Shown: positions 1 to 4,877 of the stretch, in pieces
Layout: the number at the start of each line of letters is the position of its first letter
Numbering within the stretch: position 1 is the stretch's first letter
Assembly (NCBI GenBank): GCA_002344895.1
Contig: DDUR01000054.1
Location: forward strand, 22,049 to 30,474
DNA: 8,426 bases
Direction of reading: 5' to 3'
DNA from: Ignavibacteria bacterium UBA2333
GTDB taxonomy: Bacteria > Bacteroidota > Ignavibacteria > Kapaibacteriales > Kapaibacteriaceae
Notes under the pieces: model-generated
Told to the model about the DNA's origin: nothing
The model's input: the letters and a program-made list of their open reading frames with translations, nothing else
Database searches by the model: none
Position numbers and translations under genes: made by a program

Positions 1-24
1 GGCAGATGGGGAGGCAGATGGGGA
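1..24. repeat. 12-bp tandem duplication at window edge
   Basis: Two exact copies of GGCAGATGGGGA lie end to end, followed by a decayed remnant (TGGTGGG). The array is cut by the window start, so its full copy number is unknown. It adjoins the larger repeat region at 47-193. Confidence 0.7.
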
Positions 25-46
25 TGGTGGGCAACGGCTCGCGACA

Positions 47-193
47 GCGAGACATACCGTGAGCGATAACGAACAACCCGCGAGGCGAAGCTGAGCACCC
101 CGTGAGCGATAGCGAGCACCCCGTGAGCGATAGCGAGCACCCCGTGAGCGATAGCGAACACCCCGTGAGCGATAGCGAACACCCCGCGAAGCC
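47..193 (+). repeat. Left tandem array of the GTGAGCG...GAACACCCC family
   Basis: Four full 21-bp units occupy 102-185. Each is the core GTGAGCGATAGCGAACAC followed by CCC; the first two have G where the last two have A in the GAAC/GAGC position. Upstream are two degenerate units: 59-79, and 80-101, which carries a GGCGAAGCT core. The array is preceded by GCGAGACATACCGT (47-60). It lies just past the 3' end of the SRPBCC gene and contains no convincing coding sequence. The same repeat family recurs in the opposite orientation at 1036-1144 and 8281-8360. Confidence 0.9.
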
Positions 194-215
194 GTTGGAG
201 GCCCGCGTCACCCCG

Positions 216-227
216 CGTTAGCTAACG
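216..227. other. 12-bp perfect palindrome at the SRPBCC stop codon
   Basis: CGTTAGCTAACG is self-complementary and contains the TAA stop of the SRPBCC gene (218-220 on the plus strand). No T-run follows it on the transcribed strand, so it is not a clear intrinsic terminator. It could cap the transcript 3' end or be chance. Confidence 0.4.
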
Positions 228-697
228 TCACTACTCATCAGCTCAACAAGTTGATCAAGACACTGACTCCAACCGTGCTGGAAGCCCATGTCTTCGTGCT
301 TCTTTTTGTCATCAATGTTTCGATGGAGTGCAATGGCGCGATACCGTGTTCCCGAGCCGTGTGGTTCAATGTCGATGATGGCAGTAAAAAAGGGTTCGGG
401 ATTTGGACGGTAACCGGGACCAAGGGCATCGGTGAAGATAAGACGGCGGTTGGTATGGACTTCAAGGTAACAGCCCGTGCCGGTGAATTCGTCACCATCG
501 GGTGAGCGCATCGTGGTCTTGCAGATTCCACCTGGACGTACGTCGAGTTCACAGTGTGGTGTGGTCCATGGACGTGGGGCAAACCACTGCTTAAGAAGTT
601 CCGGCTCCGTCCATGCACGCCAGACGAGTTCTGGGCGTACATCAACAATGCGCTCGAGGACGAGGTCGAGTTCCGGGTTGATGGTTATGTCGTTCAT
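218..697 (-). CDS. SRPBCC / AHSA1-like domain protein
   Basis: A 159-residue cytosolic protein of the SRPBCC (START/Bet v1-like, AHSA1) superfamily, whose members form a helix-grip fold with a deep hydrophobic ligand cavity. Visible hallmarks are the N-terminal strand LERIVDVRPELVWRAWTEPE (residues 14-33), the W-F-A-P segment (38-41), the glycine turn RPGG (54-57), and a C-terminal helix beginning GFQHGW (138-143) that packs against the cavity. Length is normal for the family. The ATG overlaps the TGA of the upstream arsR-type gene as ATGA, and GGAGAAAG lies just upstream inside that gene, so the two are co-translated. ArsR-SRPBCC pairs are common, with the repressor generally thought to control the partner. 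The ligand is unknown; related proteins have been linked to stress or co-chaperone-like roles, but nothing here specifies one. Confidence 0.88.
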   Translation of the reverse strand: MNDITINPELDLVLERIVDVRPELVWRAWTEPELLKQWFAPRPWTTPHCELDVRPGGICKTTMRSPDGDEFTGTGCYLEVHTNRRLIFTDALGPGYRPNPEPFFTAIIDIEPHGSGTRYRAIALHRNIDDKKKHEDMGFQHGWSQCLDQLVELMSSDVS

Positions 698-1023
698 GAT
701 CGGTCTTTCTCCATGTTGTGAAGGTTGTGCAAAACATTATCAAGTTGATCAAGTCTCTTTGTCCATATCGATCGTTGTCGATCTAACCACTCACTCATGC
801 GTTCAAATGGCTCTGGAACAATTGAGTAGTGTCGTGTGCGGCCGTGTTTTGTCGATGTGACAAGTCCCGATCGCTCAAGCAATCGCATGTGCTCGAGTAA
901 CGATGGTAACGTTAACCCAAACGGTTCTGCGAGCTCCTTGAGCGAAGCGGGCCCCTTACCGAGTCGCTCACAAATGGCGAATCGAGTAGGGTGACCAAGG
1001 GCGGAGAAGAGGGTAGGGGACAT
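694..1023 (-). CDS. ArsR-family winged-helix transcriptional repressor
   Basis: A 109-residue DNA-binding regulator. The family signature is clear: LFSALGHPTRFAICERL (residues 5-21), then a helix-turn-helix at about 28-53 (LAEPFGLTLPSLLEHMRLLE, then SGLV) and a wing (RTRHYSI, 62-68). The SmtB/ArsR metal-binding ELCVCDL motif is absent and Cys18 is the only cysteine, so it probably does not sense metal. I chose the ATG at 1023. An in-frame GTG at 1038 would add five residues but falls inside the adjoining tandem repeat and has no Shine-Dalgarno sequence. The gene is the first of a two-gene operon with the SRPBCC gene (ATGA overlap). Autoregulation is expected for this pair; a candidate operator is the dyad at 1159-1184. 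Confidence 0.9.
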   Translation of the reverse strand: MSPTLFSALGHPTRFAICERLGKGPASLKELAEPFGLTLPSLLEHMRLLERSGLVTSTKHGRTRHYSIVPEPFERMSEWLDRQRSIWTKRLDQLDNVLHNLHNMEKDRS

Positions 1024-1035
1024 AACGATTGGTTT

Positions 1036-1144
1036 CACGGGGTGTTCGGCTTCGCCTCACGAGGTGTTCGGCTTCGCCTCACGGGGTGTTCGCTGCGCTC
1101 ACGGTGTGTTCGCTGCGCTCACGGTGTGTTCGCTGTCGCTCACG
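1036..1144 (-). repeat. Middle tandem array, five units of the GTGAGCG...GAACAC family
   Basis: Five units of 20-22 bp read on the minus strand. Two carry the core GTGAGGCGAAGCCGAACAC, two carry GTGAGCGCAGCGAACAC and one carries GTGAGCGACAGCGAACAC. They lie immediately upstream of the ArsR-type gene, starting 13 bp from its ATG. A transcript starting in the AT-rich region beyond would carry all five copies in its leader. Orientation is opposite to the left array and the same as the right one. Confidence 0.9.
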
Positions 1145-1158
1145 ACGCAACTTACGAG

Positions 1159-1184
1159 AATACTTAGGGAAAATCCAAAGTATT
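1159..1184. promoter_or_regulatory. Candidate operator dyad AATACTT-N12-AAGTATT
   Basis: Perfect 7-bp inverted arms (1159-1165 and 1178-1184) flank a 12-nt spacer, with a GG/CC pair (1167-1168, 1175-1176) continuing the symmetry after one mismatch. It sits between the divergent ArsR-type and ATPase genes. An AT-rich interrupted dyad is the sort of site ArsR-family dimers bind, so it is a candidate for autoregulation. It lies about 135 bp from the repressor start, beyond the repeat array. The assignment is inference. Confidence 0.45.
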
Positions 1185-1186
1185 TG

Positions 1187-1211
1187 TTTCGAATAGCTCT
1201 AAATATCGAAA
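1187..1211. promoter_or_regulatory. Minor dyad TTTCGA-N13-TCGAAA
   Basis: Six-base perfect arms (1187-1192 and 1206-1211) flank an AT-rich spacer. It lies between the 1159-1184 dyad and the first hairpin at 1209. The arms are short, so chance is a real alternative. I could not place a confident -35/-10 promoter here. Confidence 0.25.
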
Positions 1212-1269
1212 AATGGAAATGCTGATTCCATTTTTACACGCAAAATGGAATTTGCGTTTCCATTTTGCG
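1209..1269 (+). promoter_or_regulatory. Twin hairpin leader with fourfold AAATGGAA/TTCCATTT motif
   Basis: Two perfect stem-loops stand back to back. Hairpin 1 pairs AAAAATGGAA (1209-1218) with TTCCATTTTT (1226-1235) across a 7-nt loop. Hairpin 2 pairs CGCAAAATGGAA (1239-1250) with TTCCATTTTGCG (1258-1269), also across a 7-nt loop. Both share the same core block in alternating orientation. A fifth partial copy, AAATGGA (1283-1289), contains the ATPase start codon and is complementary to TCCATTT at 1259-1265 and 1227-1233. GGAG at 1278-1281 is the only Shine-Dalgarno candidate and has just 3 nt of spacing. The element could be a paired operator or an RNA leader that hides the start codon. Confidence 0.6.
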
Positions 1270-1284
1270 GGTTTTGTGGAGTAA

Positions 1285-2475
1285 ATGGATCATATTTGTT
1301 CTATGATACATGGGCACATCGATTCTCGCTCTGTACGATCTCGACTGCTGAGACCGCCGGATGGTTCATTTTTTTTGCTTGGCCCAAGGGGTACTGGCAA
1401 GACGTTGTGGACGAATGTCACCTTTCCAGATGCCTTACGAATCGATCTGCTTGATCCAGGCGAATTCCGGTCACTGGCTGCATTTCCAGAGCGTCTGATT
1501 TCAAGGGTCACGTCACTACCTCAAGACTCAAAGGTCGTCATCGATGAAGTACAGAAGCTTCCATCACTTCTTGAAGTTGTGCAGTTTCTTATTGCTTCAC
1601 GGCCTGATGTGCAGTTTGTCCTAACAGGATCAAGTGCACGGAAACTTCGCCGTGGTAATGTCAATCTTCTCGGAGGTCGAGCACTTCAGGTGCACATGCA
1701 TCCATACGTGGCTTCTGAATTACGAGAGGCATTTGATCTTGATGAAGCACTTCACGTTGGACTTGTACCCGTTGTGTTTGAAGCTCCGCAACCAGCGCTA
1801 ACACTTCAATCATACGTGAACCTCTACATCCGAGAGGAGGTCTTTGCAGAGGGGCTCGTTCGGAACACCGAGCACTTCTCGCGATTCCTTGAAGTTCTAA
1901 GCTTCAGTCATGGTGAGATCCTCAATATTTCCAACATCGCACGCGATGCGAGCATACAACGAAAGACAATCGAGAACTACATCGATATTCTCGAAGATCT
2001 ACTGCTTGGCTTTCGACTTCCAGTGTTTACCCATCACGCAAAAAGAGAAACAATACGCCACCCAAAGTTTTACTTCTTTGATGCTGGAGTCTATCAGGCA
2101 ATACGACCAAGAGGACCACTGGATAATCAGGGGAGTATACTAGGTCACGCACTTGAAGGTTTAGTAGCACAACATCTTCGAGCCTTGTGTGATCTTGCTG
2201 GCGATGGACGTAAACTCTTTTACTGGCACACTCGAAGTGGATCAGAGGTAGACTTTGTTGTCTATGGTCCCACAATGTTTGTGGCCATAGAGGTGAAAAT
2301 GTCAACGTCATTCCGTAGTGAGGATCTCCGCTCCCTGCGTGCCTTCGCAAAGGACTATCCGGAAGCCATGTGTACGCTACTGTATCGTGGTACCGAAGCG
2401 CACTCAGTAGACAATATTCAGGTTGTTCCGGTGAACCACTGGTTACGAGAGTTTGCCACAACCGGATTGTACTAG
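1285..2475 (+). CDS. AAA-type ATPase with DUF4143 C-terminal domain
   Basis: A 396-residue ATP-binding protein of the widespread AAA_14/DUF4143 class. The N-terminal ATPase domain has Walker A GPRGTGKT (33-40), Walker B VVIDEVQ (84-90) and a sensor-like TGSSARKL (114-121). A winged-helix-like linker covers about 205-245 (ISNIARDASIQRKTIENYI). The C-terminal DUF4143 domain keeps the spacing of a PD-(D/E)XK nuclease core: E291, D323 in GSEVDF, then E336-V-K338. Length is normal and the gene looks intact. The biological role of the family is unsettled; it is multicopy, patchy and often near defence or mobile genes. It lies divergent to the ArsR-type gene and upstream of hicAB. I used the ATG at 1285; an in-frame ATG at 1303 is possible but lacks a Shine-Dalgarno sequence. 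Nuclease activity is not demonstrated by sequence alone. Confidence 0.92.
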   Translation: MDHICSMIHGHIDSRSVRSRLLRPPDGSFFLLGPRGTGKTLWTNVTFPDALRIDLLDPGEFRSLAAFPERLISRVTSLPQDSKVVIDEVQKLPSLLEVVQFLIASRPDVQFVLTGSSARKLRRGNVNLLGGRALQVHMHPYVASELREAFDLDEALHVGLVPVVFEAPQPALTLQSYVNLYIREEVFAEGLVRNTEHFSRFLEVLSFSHGEILNISNIARDASIQRKTIENYIDILEDLLLGFRLPVFTHHAKRETIRHPKFYFFDAGVYQAIRPRGPLDNQGSILGHALEGLVAQHLRALCDLAGDGRKLFYWHTRSGSEVDFVVYGPTMFVAIEVKMSTSFRSEDLRSLRAFAKDYPEAMCTLLYRGTEAHSVDNIQVVPVNHWLREFATTGLY

Positions 2476-2536
2476 AACGTCAGTTCGCATTCCAAAGCTC
2501 TCGAAAAAATCCGCTACCGACAGCCGTTTGGTCATG

Positions 2537-2553
2537 ATATCATCACGTGATAT
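2537..2553. promoter_or_regulatory. Palindrome upstream of hicA, candidate HicB operator/promoter
   Basis: ATCACGTGAT (2542-2551) is a perfect 10-bp palindrome. Overlapping it, ATATCA (2537-2542) and TGATAT (2548-2553) form a second dyad with the same centre region. It ends 8 bp before the hicA ATG. TATTAT (2551-2556) could be a -10 box, with a poor TTGGTC (2529-2534) as -35. HicB antitoxins with a ribbon-helix-helix tail usually bind such palindromes to repress their own operon, which makes this the natural operator candidate. Confidence 0.5.
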
Positions 2554-2561
2554 TATTGTGA

Positions 2562-2816
2562 ATGACGCGACGTCACATACGAACACTCCACGACGTCTTT
2601 GTTGTCCCAACAAAATCTTCGATCGTGTTCTCTGACATCGAATCCCTGATTGTGTTTCTCGGTGGATCGGTCACTCATCGATCCGGGTCGAGAGTACGTT
2701 TTGAGCTTCGAGGTGAGGTTCTGTATTGCCATCGACCTCATCCCGGAAAAGACGCAAAGCGGTATCAAGTGGAAGATGTTCGTTCACTCCTTATAAAACT
2801 GGGAATTGTTCCATGA
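2562..2816 (+). CDS. hicA: HicA-type mRNA interferase toxin
   Basis: An 84-residue type II toxin. HicA proteins have a double-stranded-RNA-binding-like fold and cleave mRNA, with a conserved histidine as the catalytic residue. Diagnostic features are the N-terminal RRHIRTLHDVF (3-13), the DIESLIVFLGG helix (25-35), SGSRVRF (41-47), and the CHRPHPGK block (56-63), where His57 matches the catalytic position. The C-terminal helix DVRSLLIKLGI (72-82) is also typical. The start at 2562 gives the length and N-terminus usual for this subfamily. Its TGA overlaps the hicB ATG as ATGA, coupling toxin and antitoxin translation. All expected residues are present, so the toxin is predicted active. It is cytoplasmic and should be neutralised by the HicB encoded downstream. 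Confidence 0.9.
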   Translation: MTRRHIRTLHDVFVVPTKSSIVFSDIESLIVFLGGSVTHRSGSRVRFELRGEVLYCHRPHPGKDAKRYQVEDVRSLLIKLGIVP

Positions 2817-3145
2817 ATCTTATGACATTCGAATCGTATTCAGCTCGAATTGAATACGATAATCGTGACAACATCTTTGTTGGACACGTGGTTGGGCTAA
2901 CAACACAGATTAGTTTCCACGGGGCATCGATTTCGGCACTACAACGTGCCTTTGCTGCCGCCATTCGCGACTATCTTTCGGACTGTCGAGCAAGAGGAGT
3001 TGAGCCTGAACGCCCTATGTCTGGGAAAATGCTGTTACGGTTGAACCCGGACGTTCATGCAGCCGCTGCTCGAAAGGCGGCTCGGTCTGGTGTAAGCATT
3101 AATCAATGGGTGGCTGATGTTGTGCGCGCAGCCGTTGAACCGTAA
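2813..3145 (+). CDS. hicB: HicB-family antitoxin with ribbon-helix-helix tail
   Basis: A 110-residue antitoxin. The N-terminal half (about 8-65; SARIEYDNRDNIFVGHVVGL, then an alpha-helical stretch ending YLSDC) is the partly degraded RNase H-like HicB fold that masks HicA. The C-terminal half (70-107; GKMLLRLNPDVHAAAARKAA followed by SGVSINQWVADVVRAA) is a ribbon-helix-helix DNA-binding domain, giving autorepression through a palindrome such as the one at 2542-2551. The frame is open upstream to 2726, but the ATG at 2813 forms an ATGA overlap with hicA and gives the normal HicB length. The last 43 bp overlap the 3' end of the convergent symporter gene, so no terminator can fit between the two genes. 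Confidence 0.9.
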   Translation: MNLMTFESYSARIEYDNRDNIFVGHVVGLTTQISFHGASISALQRAFAAAIRDYLSDCRARGVEPERPMSGKMLLRLNPDVHAAAARKAARSGVSINQWVADVVRAAVEP

Positions 3146-4770
3146 GCAACAAGCATTACAACAACACAGCCAATAACGTTGAGCCAGAGGAAGCTGATTA
3201 CATCTGTCCACCAGACAAATCCAACAACGACTTCGGCAGCAAGTGCACCGTAAAACACGGCTGTTCCGCCAGCACGACGTATCCAGAAGGCCGTGAGGAA
3301 GATACCAAGAATAGGACCGTAAAAAAGACTACCAAGGATGTTGACGGCTTCAATGAGTGAGCCCATCCGTACAGCAAGCATACTCACGCCGATACAGAAG
3401 ATTCCCCATACGAGTGTGTGAATCTGTGCACGACCAACGTCTGAATGCTGAACGTCCTTACGACGTAACAACATGTCGATATCAACAAAACTTGCCGTGG
3501 CTAGACTATGAAATGCCGCAGATATACTTCCCCACGAGGCCAATATGACAACAGCAAAGATGAGACCGACAAGTCCGACAGGTAACGATGTACGAACAAA
3601 GTGCAGAAAGATGTAGTTCGTATCGTTTGCTTCCGCGATGCCCGTAGAGCGTACAAATCGGCGGTAGTTACTACGCAGTTGTGTAGACTCGTTGTACGAC
3701 GTCACGTAGGCAGCACGTGCTATACTGTCGTCTGGACGCTCTGCAAGAAAGGCAGCCGAAAGAGAGAGTTGCTGCTGTACACTGTCCCATTGTGCCTCAT
3801 ACCGCGCCGATGAATCTGCCGAAATGGTGCGAACACGTTCAACTACCGTGGGATTAAAAAAGATGGGTGACGGCAGCACAGCATAGAGTCCAACGAGTAA
3901 TGCTCCAATGAGGAGGATTCCAAACTGCATTGGGATCTTCACAACTCCGTTGAGTAGTAGGCCTATCTTACTTTGTTGTTCATCCTTCCCAGTTATAAAC
4001 CGGCCAACCTGACTCTGATCGGTTCCGAAATAGGAAAGGGCAAGGAAGAATCCACCAATGATGCCGGAGAGGAGGTTGTAACGATCGTTAAGATCGATAT
4101 CGGTTGTGATGACGTTTAACTTGCCACTTGCTCCAGCCAGTGTTAGTGCACCATCAAGCCCCATGCCGCCAGGCAGCCCCTTAACCAGAACAAAGGCAGC
4201 GGCTGCCATCGACGTCAGGATGATGCCAAACATGAGTGTTTGTGTGTGCGCTACTGCACGAGCACCACCGCGCATGGTGTAAAGAAGCAGAAGTCCACCA
4301 ACCAAGATGTTGGTTAGGTAGATGTTCCATTCGAGTAAACTGGCGACGATAATACTCGGCGCATAAATGCTAATGCCAGTGCTGAGTGCACGCGAAATCA
4401 GGAAGAGAATACTCGTGAGAAGTCGTGTCTTTTTGTCGAAACGATGCTCAAGGTATTCATAGGCCGTAAAGACGTTCTGCCGACGAAAGATGGGAATAAA
4501 CGTCGCGCAGATAACGATCATGGCAAGTGGAAGTCCAAAGTAGTATTGGACAAACCGCATTCCATCCGTAAAGGCCTGGCCCGGAGCCGAGAGGAAGGTG
4601 ATGGCACTTGCCTGCGTAGCCATAACACCAAGCAGGACAACATACCATGGAAGTTGACGATCGGCACGTAGATAGGCATCGGCATTCTGTTTGCCACGTC
4701 CACGCCAGATGCCGTAAAGGACAATGCCAACGAGTGTTGTAAAGAAGACGATCCAGTCAACAGCTGTCAT
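3103..4770 (-). CDS. Sodium:solute symporter (SSS family)
   Basis: A 555-residue inner-membrane Na+-coupled transporter with about 13 predicted membrane helices. The N-terminal helix starts VDWIVFFTTL, followed by the conserved ATQASAITFLSAPGQAF region. Late helix SWGSISAAFHSLATASF plus DID matches the family motif near the Na2 site, although the usual Asn is His here. Between helices 8 and 9 (about residues 304-386) is a soluble, charged, probably helical insert; I recall similar inserts in related Bacteroidota symporters. I chose the ATG at 4770: it overlaps the stop of the preceding small gene as ATGA and has AGAGG 7 nt upstream. An ATG at 4791 is in frame but less well supported. It is the last gene of the four-gene operon. 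Substrate is unknown; the neighbouring deacetylase suggests an amino sugar or related product. Confidence 0.9.
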   Translation of the reverse strand: MTAVDWIVFFTTLVGIVLYGIWRGRGKQNADAYLRADRQLPWYVVLLGVMATQASAITFLSAPGQAFTDGMRFVQYYFGLPLAMIVICATFIPIFRRQNVFTAYEYLEHRFDKKTRLLTSILFLISRALSTGISIYAPSIIVASLLEWNIYLTNILVGGLLLLYTMRGGARAVAHTQTLMFGIILTSMAAAAFVLVKGLPGGMGLDGALTLAGASGKLNVITTDIDLNDRYNLLSGIIGGFFLALSYFGTDQSQVGRFITGKDEQQSKIGLLLNGVVKIPMQFGILLIGALLVGLYAVLPSPIFFNPTVVERVRTISADSSARYEAQWDSVQQQLSLSAAFLAERPDDSIARAAYVTSYNESTQLRSNYRRFVRSTGIAEANDTNYIFLHFVRTSLPVGLVGLIFAVVILASWGSISAAFHSLATASFVDIDMLLRRKDVQHSDVGRAQIHTLVWGIFCIGVSMLAVRMGSLIEAVNILGSLFYGPILGIFLTAFWIRRAGGTAVFYGALAAEVVVGFVWWTDVISFLWLNVIGCVVVMLVAYGSTAARTTSATH

Positions 4771-4877
4771 TTCCAAACCTCTGTAAACCATGCATAGAGC
4801 AGGATTTGGAGGAGAAGGAAGAGGACAACGGCAAGGTACCGACGTCGCCAGCGGCGGTTATCGTCGGTCGACGTCAT
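4767..4877 (-). CDS. 36-residue single-pass membrane protein, candidate symporter subunit
   Basis: A tiny gene fitted exactly between the deacetylase and the symporter. Its ATG overlaps the deacetylase stop as ATGA and its TGA overlaps the symporter start as ATGA. The protein has a polar, strongly basic N-terminus (NRRWRRRY, residues 7-14), then one hydrophobic helix (LAVVLFLLLQILLYAWF, 15-31) and a short tail ending EVWK. The positive charge before the helix predicts N-in, C-out topology. I do not recognise a named family. Its size and place recall small partners of other symporters, such as DUF485 with ActP or DUF997 with PanF, so an accessory role is the best guess. It is easily missed because the frame is also open further upstream (to 4961) inside the deacetylase gene. 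Confidence 0.72.
   Translation of the reverse strand: MTSTDDNRRWRRRYLAVVLFLLLQILLYAWFTEVWK

Noticed and set aside
59..185. CRISPR array
   Set aside because: Units of 20-22 bp are contiguous with no unique spacers, and there are no cas genes. These are tandem repeats.
102..185. Repeat protein encoded by the 21-bp units (Val-Ser-Asp-Ser-Glu-His-Pro)
   Set aside because: Only one forward frame is open, and the other arrays of the same family have 20-22 bp units that would break any frame. The period is better explained at DNA or RNA level.
216..227. Intrinsic terminator for the SRPBCC operon
   Set aside because: The palindrome has no loop of usual size and no U-run after it on the minus-strand transcript.
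477..860. Plus-strand open frame of 127 codons across the SRPBCC/ArsR-type genes
   Set aside because: It lies antisense to two clearly recognisable proteins, has low-complexity Ser/Arg-rich content and matches no family I know.
2027..2461. Minus-strand open frame of 144 codons inside the ATPase
   Set aside because: It is antisense to the DUF4143 domain, whose residues are strongly family-like; the antisense product has no recognisable motif or start signal.
1209..2500. Transposon ends around the ATPase (AAATGGAA blocks upstream, ATTCCAAAG near 2490)
   Set aside because: The downstream match is only about six bases; there is no transposase and no target-site duplication visible.
4771..4791. 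Seven extra N-terminal residues for the symporter from the ATG at 4791
   Set aside because: The ATG at 4770 has a Shine-Dalgarno sequence at 7 nt and an ATGA overlap, and it places the first membrane helix at the usual distance from the start.
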